64,000 nucleotides of DNA from Ilex aquifolium (lineage: Eukaryota; Streptophyta; Magnoliopsida; Aquifoliales; Aquifoliaceae). The translations under genes and the position numbers were made by a program. This document shows, one piece after another, positions 55,860 through 64,000 of this stretch. The notes under the pieces were generated by a model. It worked only from the letters and a program-made list of their open reading frames with translations, did not search any database and had not been told where the DNA came from. The DNA is taken from the NCBI GenBank assembly GCA_951799425.1, contig OX637402.1, forward strand, positions 1,302,501 to 1,366,500, given 5' to 3'. Numbering within the stretch: the first letter of the stretch is position 1; every line of letters begins with the position of its first letter.

Positions 55860-57547
55860 TGATCAAACCTAATTAGTATGTAAATTAAAATAATTAAATA
55901 AGTGAATTTTGTAAGATAAAACAGTTAAAAACTGTAAATTAGGGTTAGTGTGTAAATCAAAGTTTTATGTGTGTAAAGTCTGAAATTTCAGGATTTTTGT
56001 GCGGAAAGCAAGTGGAGCAATTTGTCAAAGCTATAAACTAGCAAGGAGGAAAGTGTAATTTAAGGATGGAACATGCAAGAATATTGTGGAGCCACCACCA
56101 CATTCCAGTAAATCAACACCGTCCGGACGGTGGTGATGGCGTCCGGACGGTTGTCTTAGGCGGTTCAAGCTTATCTTTCTACAAGCAGCTTCATCCTTGG
56201 CCTATAAATAGGCCTGGCCAGCCTCTTCAACCAGGAAAAAAAATAGAAAAGTTGGAGAGAGCTTAGAGTAAGGAATTCCAAGAAGCCTTGGAGAGAAATT
56301 CAGGGAGAGATTCAAGAATCCAAGGGGAGATCCTGTCCAACCTACTTTGCAACCAGAATTCTGTTATTTCTCCCTTTATGTTATGCCTTTCTACTTGGAG
56401 AGTTGAACTTCCGCCACCATTGTGTCTAAACTGATATTAAGGGTGGTTGTATTTTAACTATTCATTGGGAAAGGAGTGTCAGTTTCTGTATTTTATTTAG
56501 TATTGTAATGAAACTCACCTGTACTTCTTGCTTGTTTATAGCAATGAGGTGTGAGTAGTTTACTTATACCCTTCAGTGAGGGGTAAACATATGTATATTA
56601 TTGGTTAAACTATGGAAATGCCGATGTATAATTATGCTTTATTGTTTTATATACCTCCCTAAATTGGTGGATGGTTATATTTATAATATGCTCATGGTTA
56701 TGAACACCGAGCAGTACTTAATATTTTATACCATACTATCTACTATTATGTACTTCATGCATGATACAGTGATGTACGTAAATGGTTGTTACGTAAATGT
56801 CGATTGATTGGTTATAGACGGGTTAAGTCTCGACATAGCCAATGCTTTCAGTTCAATATGTAGCCCGGAATTATGTCATCAGTGAATCATCAACCTGCCG
56901 GTGGAATATCTAAAGTGTTCCAACTGAATGGCTTGACTTTCTGGTGCACTAAGGATGTTTAACTGTTGCATAGTACAAAGCTGACAGATGAATAACCTAA
57001 GTGATCCTCCTGAATGGCTTGACCTTCTGGTTCACTAGGGTTGTTTAACTGATATATAAAACTGCCAATTGAGCAGTTCTAGTATTCCTCCTGAATGACT
57101 TGACCTTTTGGTTTACTTGAATTAGTCAAATTGTTGCATATACCTACCAGCTAGCCTAAGCAGTTGATGTGTTATGATTTAATATACATCAGACCTACCG
57201 GTTGACTTTCCAGTAACTTGGAAGTTAATTGTTGTGAGGTGGCATTTCCAGTACTTAACTAATATAAAGCATATGGGATCCTTAAACTGAAGGGTACCTT
57301 TCATATTCGTGTCTTTTAACAGTTTACCTACGCATTTTATTTACTCAGTCTAGTTATCAATCTAAGCTCACATCATAAGCTATCTTATGTTACACTGCTT
57401 TAACAATAACTTCACTATTATTATTTTAAATTCCAATTATTAGAACTCTTTGTGGGATCGATCTTGGACTTAAACCGAGAAAACTAAAATTCGACCACTT
57501 ATACTTGGGTGTATGATAAAAAACAGGTCACAAAATAGGTTGAATCA
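55860..57547 (+). repeat. 3' LTR of element F
   Basis: The LTR starts TGATCAAACCTAATTAG, is related to the G LTR, and shares the CCACTTATACTTGGGTGTA string near its end. The TATA box TATAAATA is at 56203-56210. Two CGTCCGGACGG palindromes lie at 56118-56150. The end is uncertain: TTGAATCA at 57540-57547 resembles the G end GCGAATCA, but the LTR could stop near 57523 if the following repeat truncates it. Confidence 0.75.
56118..56150. repeat. CGTCCGGACG palindrome pair upstream of element F LTR TATA box
   Basis: ACCGTCCGGACGGT (56118-56131) is a perfect 14-base palindrome. CGTCCGGACG (56140-56149) is a second copy nine bases later. The pair ends about 53 bp from TATAAATA. Confidence 0.9.
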
Positions 57548-58203
57548 CTAATCCATAGAGGTCAATCCAATGGAAATGTCAAATCGACTCATTTCATTCA
57601 ACCAATGGTGTCTCGGTGTTTGATTGATTCGTCGAAAGTGAGGGACTAATGTGGTTGTGTTGGACAAAAGCATACCCCGTGACAAGTCTTATCAAGAGTC
57701 CACAACCATGTCCGCACTCAACCTAGTCAAACCAAACACTTTACACTACGAGGAAGAATGAAAAAGAGTCAATTTCGCATACCCAAGAGGAAATCCCCTT
57801 GGATTAGCTAACTAAAGGTTTAGCTATGCATGATAAAAGCAAGAACAAACATGAAAAAGAAAGACATTGTGACGAAATCAAACATAGACTTGTATAAATG
57901 TAGAAGAAAGTTTAAACTACAAAAGAAATGGCATTCATACTCAAAATGCAAAGCTTGAAAACAAAATACCCAAATGTAAAAATGAAATACAAGGACACTT
58001 AGCTAAAATTGATTACAACTTGAATAAAAGAGATTAGAGTGCAAAAGGGGAAGATTACAAGTTAAATGGAGCTTACTACAATGAAAATGGTGAAGAAAAA
58101 TGAAAAGACCCAACTTCTCTCTCTAAAACTTCATTTTCTGCCTTGGAGCTTCTCTCTCTAAAAGTCTTCATATTTGAAATTATGTGTAGAGAGTCTTATT
58201 TTC
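57548..58203. repeat. Fragment related to the LINE-interrupting repeat
   Basis: The start CTAATCCA...GGTCAATCCAATGG and the strings CGTGACAAGTCTTATC and CTCAACC(T/A)AGTCAAACC parallel 28342-28620 with moderate divergence. It is cut on the right by the LTR of element D at 58204. Confidence 0.7.
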
Positions 58204-60662
58204 TGTGAAACCAAGGAAAATTTGAACATTTTCTGAAAAAGGGCAAAATGGTAATTTGCCACTAATGCACGTATTTAAAATACATATGTTCTAGACCTCG
58301 GAGGAGGGAACAGAGTGCGCCATTGGATTCGCAACGCGAAATCTAGTAACCACCAGAAAATTCGTCGAATTCCGAGAGAGTCGGATTTTGCACGTAGATC
58401 GAGACGACTGCGTGGCGATTGACCTTTTAAAGGTCCCCAAAAACGAGAAATATTAAAATTCCTTATAATTGGATTAATGTGCCAATAAAATTTATTTGGA
58501 CTTAATCCAGGACTTAATGAGTCGTTTCGGGACGAAAAACGGACCCGAAAGTAATAAACGAGCGGTGCGATGTAGACCACACATTTAAAACTATAAATAG
58601 GGGCCAAAATATCTGAAAAATCAGATTTTCTAAGCCCACTTGAGGCTTGTTCAGCCGTTCAAAGAGAGAGAGAAAGAGAGGAGAGAGAAAAGGGTTTTCT
58701 TAAGCCTTTCTCTGGCGATTTCTCCGACAACCGTCGCTCGGATTCCGTCGAGCTAGAAGGGAGAAGTGATCTACTCGTCGAGGGCTTCGACTACGTACCA
58801 AAAACAAGGCGTTTCACCGAAGATCCAAAGGTGAAGTTTGGGGAAAGTCTTGGTTTTTGAGTGATTTTGGTGTATAGAGATTGCCTACATCTCTATTGAG
58901 GTAGGGGTTCTCCTACTTTGGTCTATTCTTGTTCTAGATGTAGATAAGTGTATATATAGATATGCATGATTCCATGAATTTGGGATGAGGAAGTGTGTTT
59001 GGAAAGTATTCTTAACAAATTCAACCTTGAAATTAACTATAGAGAATTACATGTGTGAATTCTCCTTGGGATTTGATGAATGTGGGCATGAATTGTGTGT
59101 AAATATATTGTATGCCTTTAAGGTGTTTGTTTAAATGTCTTGGTTGATGAAATGAGGTTATTTCAATGATATTGTGATAACATGTTTATGTGTATAGAGA
59201 CAATTGAAATTATGCATGACTCTGATATGTTGACATGAATATGAGGTTTGGTAGTTATATGCACTTGATATAATTGCCATGAAGTTATGAGATGTTGAAC
59301 ATGTGGATACATTGCTCATGTGGTAGTTATTGCATTTTGAGCATTTTCATGGCATCACATTCATGGGACTATTGCATGAGTGTTGGTGTGTGGGAGATGC
59401 ATGGATATAATCAACACCTTGTTTGGTGGTTGATATGTGGGCTTGGAAATGTGGACCGATGGTCACATGGAGTCACATGATTGCATTGCATAAGGAAAAC
59501 TTGTGTTGGGTATAGCAAGAAGGGGCATGGCGACTTCCTTGGGTGAAAAGCCCTAAACCACTTGGTTCAGTCACTTGGCCGGCGGTGAAATTCCAGAAAA
59601 GTGGCACGGTTCACGGAGCCGGCGGTGTAACTCCGAAAATCCATTGCCCAAAGAAAACACAAGGATTTGGTTATAAAAACACCCATTCAATGGCCATTCA
59701 ATGGGTAGATTCCAATAATGATCGGATTTCATAACGATCATTGGAAGGATTTTTCCGTCAATAGACGGGTTGCATTACACTTTGGCGTTGCATTGTGTCG
59801 TGTGAGTCGGTGAGGACTCGGGTTGAAACGCATGGGTGAGTGTCACTTCATTCCATGGCATAGCATTGTTGCATTCCATCATAGAATGCATAAGTATGAG
59901 AAATGTTTAGTTATATGTTTATGTGATGATTACATGAGCATGTGCATCTAGGGGAAGAGTAACCTCTATAGGTTTATCTCTACTGGGCGTTGTGCTCACC
60001 CTATACGGGAAACAATTTTCAGGTGTCGGGTTTACACCGGCGATTGGCTCCCATGGAGAGCATCAAGGGTGAAGGGGGCCTATGTGTGGCCTTATCTCAA
60101 GATTTTGTAAACCTTTTGTTTTAAAATGGTTTATGACATGTAAATATTCTAAAACATTATATTTTGAATTATGAATGTATGAAGTTGTATGTAATATGAC
60201 TTGGATGGACTATGTATAATGTGGGAATTTTCATTATATATGTTTGGTAGAGTTTGGAAGAGTTTAAAAGGGGTTGGAAATGAAAAACTAATGAAATGGG
60301 AAAAATCTGCCTTTAGCTACCGGTAGCCAACAGGTAGTTGATTTCCAGAAGGAAACAACTACCGGTAGCCGATAAACAGCTACCGGTAGTCATTCCAAAA
60401 ATCTGAAATTTTTAAATGTTTTGCCAAATCTTTGGGCTTTGAATTTCCTTCCTTTAAATGATCAAAGTGGACCCTAATGGGGTACAAACCACGGTGTATG
60501 GGACTTTAATTGAATTAAATGAACGTTAAACCGAATTTTCATTATGGGTTATAATCCCGGCTTAAAGATATTCTTGATGTGGTGTCGGGTTGAGCGATAT
60601 CCACGGATGTTTCCGCGGGTTGATGGGTTATCAACGGGACCCCCGGATTTTGGGGCGTCACA
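58204..60662 (+). repeat. 5' LTR of element D
   Basis: The LTR is 2459 bp, starting TGTGAAACCAAGGAAAATTTG and ending TTTTGGGGCGTCACA. The TATA box (ACTATAAATAGGGG) lies near 58591-58604. It carries a three-palindrome CTACCGGTAG array at 60317-60389. It is closely related to solo LTR C apart from array size. Confidence 0.9.
60317..60389. repeat. CTACCGGTAG palindrome array in LTR of element D
   Basis: There are perfect decamers at 60317-60326, 60359-60368 and 60380-60389. AAAAATCTGC precedes the array and CCAAAAATCTGAAATTTTT follows, as in solo LTR C. It has three copies against six in C, so the array changes in length. Confidence 0.92.
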
Positions 60663-60665
60663 GCT

Positions 60666-60682
60666 TGGTATCAGACCCTAGG
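60666..60682 (+). other. tRNA-iMet primer binding site of element D, one mismatch
   Basis: The site reads TGGTATCAGACCCTAGG, whereas A and B read TGGTATCAGAGCCTAGG. The G-to-C change is at position 11 of the site; the first ten bases are intact. Confidence 0.8.
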
Positions 60683-61037
60683 TTTACGATAAACCTTGGG
60701 CTTGATGGGCATTGGGTCTTGACCATTGCATGCATAGTACATTTCATCTTATGTGTTTAAATGCTACATGGTAATTGTCGTTTGTTATATGTTATGTGCT
60801 ACATGACATGTGAATTATATACATGGTAGAATGTATATGTAAAGGAACACATTAGGTTAGAAAACATAACCTTGGGTTCGGAATAAGGGATGGATGGAGT
60901 GGTTCATGGTATAAATGTCTACTAGTGGGTGACATAAGCATTGCTAGTGAGACAATGAGAAGAATTCTCAAAGTTTCAAATCTTGATCCCTATTTTGGGA
61001 TACTTTGTGAGACTTGTTTGCTATCTGACAAATGTAG

Positions 61038-64000
61038 ATGGCTGGTCGAGGAAGGGGACGCCGAGGCGGTGGGAGAACTAATCAACCACCACCGGCCTTC
61101 GATCAACAGGTCTTTAATGAGACTATGGGCATGATGGCAGCTACGGTTGCACACCGGGGAGGTATGAGTAACCTCCAACAGTTCAAGGCACATAAACCTC
61201 CAGTTTTTAAGGGAGGGGCGGATCCTATGGTGGCTGACCATTGGTTCCGGCAAGTTACGAAGATCTTGAAGGCAATGGAAATCACTTCCGACGCCAGTAA
61301 GATAACACTAGCTGCATTCCAGCTAGAAGGAGAATCCCAAGTGTGGTGGGATTGGGTCTCGGGCTCGAAAAACCTTGAGACTATGACATGGGAAGAGTTC
61401 AAGGAGCTCTTCATGGGCAAGTATTTCCCACCGGCCATGCGACATACAAAGGCCCGGGAGTTTCTGGAATTGAAACAAGGAACTATGACGGTGATGGAAT
61501 ACGTTGCGAAGTTCACAGAACTAGCACGTTTCGCCGATGATTACGTAGCCACAGCTGTGGCTAAGGTAAGAAGGTTTGAGGAAGGCTTGAAGCTTTCCAT
61601 TCGGGGGAAAATTGTAGGTCTTCTCCTACAAGATCTGGATTTAATGATCACGACGGCTATGGCTATTGAACGAGAGGTGGATGACGCGAGGAATATTCGC
61701 GAGGGTGGTACTAAGGACAAGAAGAAGGAGGGACCATCCTCTTCTTCTAGTGCGGGGAAGAGGCAGAGGACTTCTACTCCGCAGGGACAGCAAGGGCAGA
61801 GCCGCGGCTATCAAGGCCAAGGCCAGGGTCAATCCTCCCAAGGTGGGAGAAATCAGAGGCCTTCCTACCAGGCAGGCCAACGGACTTGCTATCATTGCCA
61901 CCAACCGGGGCACATGAAGCGGGATTGTCCTCAGAGGCAGGGATCCCAGAGTTATGGGGCATCCCAGTCCCAGTCTTCAGTGAGGCACACAGAGACACCT
62001 TATGTTCCTCCCTACCCCACTACGGGCCAGGGAAGCCAGTACCAGTTCCAGGGTGCTGCACAGACCCCTACTACATCACGTGCGAGTGCCACGCAATCAG
62101 GCCAGATGGGCCAGAGTTTGGGTCGAGGCCGAGGACAGGGCTCACAAGCCGGTACTTCGGGAACCCAGGGGCGTGTCTACGCCATTATACCTCAGACCGA
62201 GCCAGCAGACCAATCGGTGATACAGGGTACATTTCTACTCTCTCGCTTATGGGCTAGGGTATTATTTGATTCTGGTGCATCACATTCATTTATTGCTGCA
62301 TCTTGTGTGGAAGACTTGGGCTTAGAGGTTGAGACCTTGAAAGAGCAATTGCATGTGAGTTCTCCCCTTGGTGCTAGGGTGAGGGTTGGTCAGATATGTC
62401 GGGGCTGTGAGTTAGAGATCTCTGGGATTCTACTCACCGTTGACCTTAGGGTCATGGACATGTCGGAGTTCGATGTCATCCTAGGGATGGATTGGTTGAC
62501 GGCACACCGTGTTGTGATTGACTGTGATCGGAAGAGGGTCACTGCTTATACGCCTGAGGGTGTTTGTTTCAAGTTCCAGGGGGACAAGCATGGTGCTTTA
62601 CCCCAAGGGGTGTATGACTCCCGATGGCACGGGCAGTTGATGGGTTGGCTAGCAAGCCTTACCCTAGAGAACGAGGAGAGGCAGGAGTTGGGTCTACCTC
62701 GAGTTGTTTGTGAATACGAGGATGTTTTTCCGGATGAACTACCGGGATTACCTCCACATAGGGATGTAGACTTTAACATTGAGTTACATCCTGGCACATC
62801 GCCCATTTCTATGACTCCACATAGGATGGCGCCTGCTGAGTTGCAAGAACTCAAGGTCCAATTACAGGAATTGTTGGACCGGGGTTTCATTAGACCGAGT
62901 ACCTCACCTTGGGGCGCTCCGGTGTTATTTGCAAAGAAGAAGGACAAAACCCTTCGACTATGTATAGACTACCGGCAGTTGAATAGGGTTACTATCAAGA
63001 ATAGGTACCCTTTGTCGAGGATTGATGACTTGTTTGATCAGCTGAGAGGGGCGCGGGTCTACTCCAAGATAGATCTCCGCACCGGTTATCATCAGTTGAG
63101 GGTTAGGGAGACAGATATCCCTAAGACGGCGTTTCGGATGCGTTATGGGCATTTCGAGTTCACAGTGATGCCATTCGGATTGACGAATGCCCCAGCGGCA
63201 TTTATGGATCTCATGCATAGGGTGTTCCAACCCTACCTTGATCAGTTCGTCGTGGTTTTTGTTGACGACATCTTGATTTACTCCAAGTCTGAGGAGGAGC
63301 ATGAGGGTCACTTGAGGGTCGTTCTTCAGATCCTGAGAGACCATCAGTTGTATGCCAAGTTCAGCAAGTGTGAATTTTGGCTTACTGAGGTGAAATTTTT
63401 GGGACATGTGGTGTCGGCTTCGGGTGTATCCGTAGACCCGGAGAAGGTTGAGTCAGTCATGAATTGGGAGAGGCCGAAGTCAGTTTTCGAGATACGCAGT
63501 TTCTTGGGATTGGTTGGGTATTATCGGCGGTTTATCGAGGACTTCTCTAGGTTAGCTGCACCTATGACGAAGTTGACTCGGAAGGAGGTTAAGTTTGAGT
63601 GGAATGATTCTTGCGAGAAGGTATTCCAGGAGTTGAAGAGGAGGCTTACTTCAGCTCCTATTTTGATAGTCCCAGAAAGGGGACAGAGGTACACAGTCTA
63701 TTGTGATGCCCCTAAGGACGGGCTCGGATGTGTGTTGATGCAATCCGGGAGGGTCGTGGCTTATGGTTCTCGACAGCTAAAGAATCACGAGCAGAATTAC
63801 CCCACACATGATATGGAGTTGGCGGCCATTGTCTTTGCCTTGAAGGCTTGGCGCCACTACCTGTATGGTGAGCAGTTTGAGGTATTTTCGGACCACAAGA
63901 GTCTGAAGTACATCTTTACACAGTGGGACCTCAACATGAGGCAACGCAGGTGGATGGAGTTTCTGGAAGATTACGACTTCACGTTGCATTACCATCCTGG
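61038..64000 (+). CDS. Tekay gag-pol polyprotein of element D, open to window edge
   Basis: I read one frame from ATG at 61038 through 987 codons with no stop. The N-terminus is [20 protein letters not shown]. Gag has [25 protein letters not shown] and [10 protein letters not shown], then a zinc knuckle [14 protein letters not shown] (about residues 285-298). Protease has [12 protein letters not shown] (about residue 411). RT has [30 protein letters not shown] and the active site [10 protein letters not shown] (about residue 740). RNase H has [17 protein letters not shown], and the frame reaches the RNase H end ([10 protein letters not shown]). Integrase and chromodomain lie beyond. The start codon is 355 bp after the PBS. 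This is the reference against which the element B lesions are read. Confidence 0.92.
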   Translation, partial: MAGRGRGRRGGGRTNQPPPAFDQQVFNETMGMMAATVAHRGGMSNLQQFKAHKPPVFKGGADPMVADHWFRQVTKILKAMEITSDASKITLAAFQLEGESQVWWDWVSGSKNLETMTWEEFKELFMGKYFPPAMRHTKAREFLELKQGTMTVMEYVAKFTELARFADDYVATAVAKVRRFEEGLKLSIRGKIVGLLLQDLDLMITTAMAIEREVDDARNIREGGTKDKKKEGPSSSSSAGKRQRTSTPQGQQGQSRGYQGQGQGQSSQGGRNQRPSYQAGQRTCYHCHQPGHMKRDCPQRQGSQSYGASQSQSSVRHTETPYVPPYPTTGQGSQYQFQGAAQTPTTSRASATQSGQMGQSLGRGRGQGSQAGTSGTQGRVYAIIPQTEPADQSVIQGTFLLSRLWARVLFDSGASHSFIAASCVEDLGLEVETLKEQLHVSSPLGARVRVGQICRGCELEISGILLTVDLRVMDMSEFDVILGMDWLTAHRVVIDCDRKRVTAYTPEGVCFKFQGDKHGALPQGVYDSRWHGQLMGWLASLTLENEERQELGLPRVVCEYEDVFPDELPGLPPHRDVDFNIELHPGTSPISMTPHRMAPAELQELKVQLQELLDRGFIRPSTSPWGAPVLFAKKKDKTLRLCIDYRQLNRVTIKNRYPLSRIDDLFDQLRGARVYSKIDLRTGYHQLRVRETDIPKTAFRMRYGHFEFTVMPFGLTNAPAAFMDLMHRVFQPYLDQFVVVFVDDILIYSKSEEEHEGHLRVVLQILRDHQLYAKFSKCEFWLTEVKFLGHVVSASGVSVDPEKVESVMNWERPKSVFEIRSFLGLVGYYRRFIEDFSRLAAPMTKLTRKEVKFEWNDSCEKVFQELKRRLTSAPILIVPERGQRYTVYCDAPKDGLGCVLMQSGRVVAYGSRQLKNHEQNYPTHDMELAAIVFALKAWRHYLYGEQFEVFSDHKSLKYIFTQWDLNMRQRRWMEFLEDYDFTLHYHP

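Larger units (their letters stand above)
50992..57547 (+). mobile_element. Athila/Tat-type element F, 5' truncated
   Basis: The plus-strand order is integrase (from its first catalytic Asp), internal polypurine tract, Cys-rich accessory ORF, putative internal promoter, third ORF, long 3' untranslated region, PPT (55841-55859) and LTR (from 55860). Gag, protease, RT and RNase H are missing; the left break is at about 50991 against repeat sequence. Internal and LTR sequences are related to element G, but F is far more decayed. G supplies the 5' genes of this lineage and F the 3' genes, so together they outline a full element. Confidence 0.85.
58204..64000 (+). mobile_element. Tekay-type retrotransposon D, coding region intact as far as seen
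   Basis: The order is LTR (58204-60662), PBS (60666-60682), leader and one open gag-pol frame from 61038 running off the window. The family is that of solo LTR C. The left flank TTTTC (58199-58203) should be the TSD. Integrase, chromodomain, PPT and 3' LTR are outside the window. Confidence 0.9.

Noticed and set aside
1-64000. Search for tRNA, rRNA or single-copy host genes
   Set aside because: No cloverleaf, rRNA core or host-type multi-exon gene was recognised. The tRNA-like strings found are primer binding sites.

Overview
This is plant nuclear repeat DNA, almost certainly angiosperm. It is AT-rich and packed with LTR retrotransposons of plant-specific lineages: Tekay-type chromoviruses primed by initiator tRNA-Met and Athila/Tat-type Ty3 elements primed by tRNA-Asp. 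It also holds a CACTA DNA transposon, a plant L1-type LINE remnant, a Mutator-like transposase tail and a Ulp1-like protease relic. I found no intact host gene, no rRNA or tRNA gene and no CRISPR array. Nearly every kilobase can be assigned to a mobile element, and much of it can be ordered in time from target-site duplications (TSDs).

Left part (1-31.8 kb). Positions 1-2764 are the leader and 5' LTR of a minus-strand Tekay element (A). Positions 2801-5023 are a decayed Ulp1-like protease gene. It is interrupted downstream by Tekay element B (5208-25049, minus strand, TSD GGAAT). B's 3' LTR was split by an Athila-type gag-only element G (6573-18085, TSD ATATG). G's own 3' LTR was split by another LTR element that has since collapsed to a solo LTR (6690-8820, TSD TGTTT). 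The nest is therefore three levels deep and every junction can be read. After B come a MULE transposase tail (25.6-25.8 kb), a possible captured exon, and a 5'-truncated LINE (27.3-30.9 kb) whose RNase H domain is split by a 1.83-kb repeat. A candidate Helitron 3' end follows.

Middle (32.3-48 kb). A CACTA element holds a nonsense-riddled TNP2 transposase, a Transposase_24-like second gene and a complete right end with subterminal repeats and a 79-bp palindrome (to 44795). Its 3' region carries a solo Tekay LTR (39055-44145, TSD AAACA) that itself contains another solo LTR (39364-42061, TSD GTACT). A fourth solo LTR lies at 45192-48022 (TSD GGTTG).

Right part (48-64 kb). A Copia-like LTR fragment lies at about 49.6-50.8 kb. 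An Athila-type element F follows (50992 to about 57547, plus strand, 5' truncated), with integrase, a Cys-rich accessory ORF, a putative internal promoter, a third ORF and an LTR. Last is Tekay element D (from 58204, plus strand). Its gag-pol frame is open from 61038 to the window edge, making it the only apparently intact multi-domain coding region here.

Most striking signals. (1) Clusters of the palindrome TACCGGTA occur in several distinct LTR families and in one unclassified repeat, usually beside a similar AT-rich string. (2) Element B's right end is a foldback copy of its U5 end, although the element is flanked by a perfect TSD. (3) A CX2CX4HX6C accessory ORF is conserved between the two Athila-type elements. 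(4) A TATA promoter inside F reuses the palindromic module of F's own LTR.
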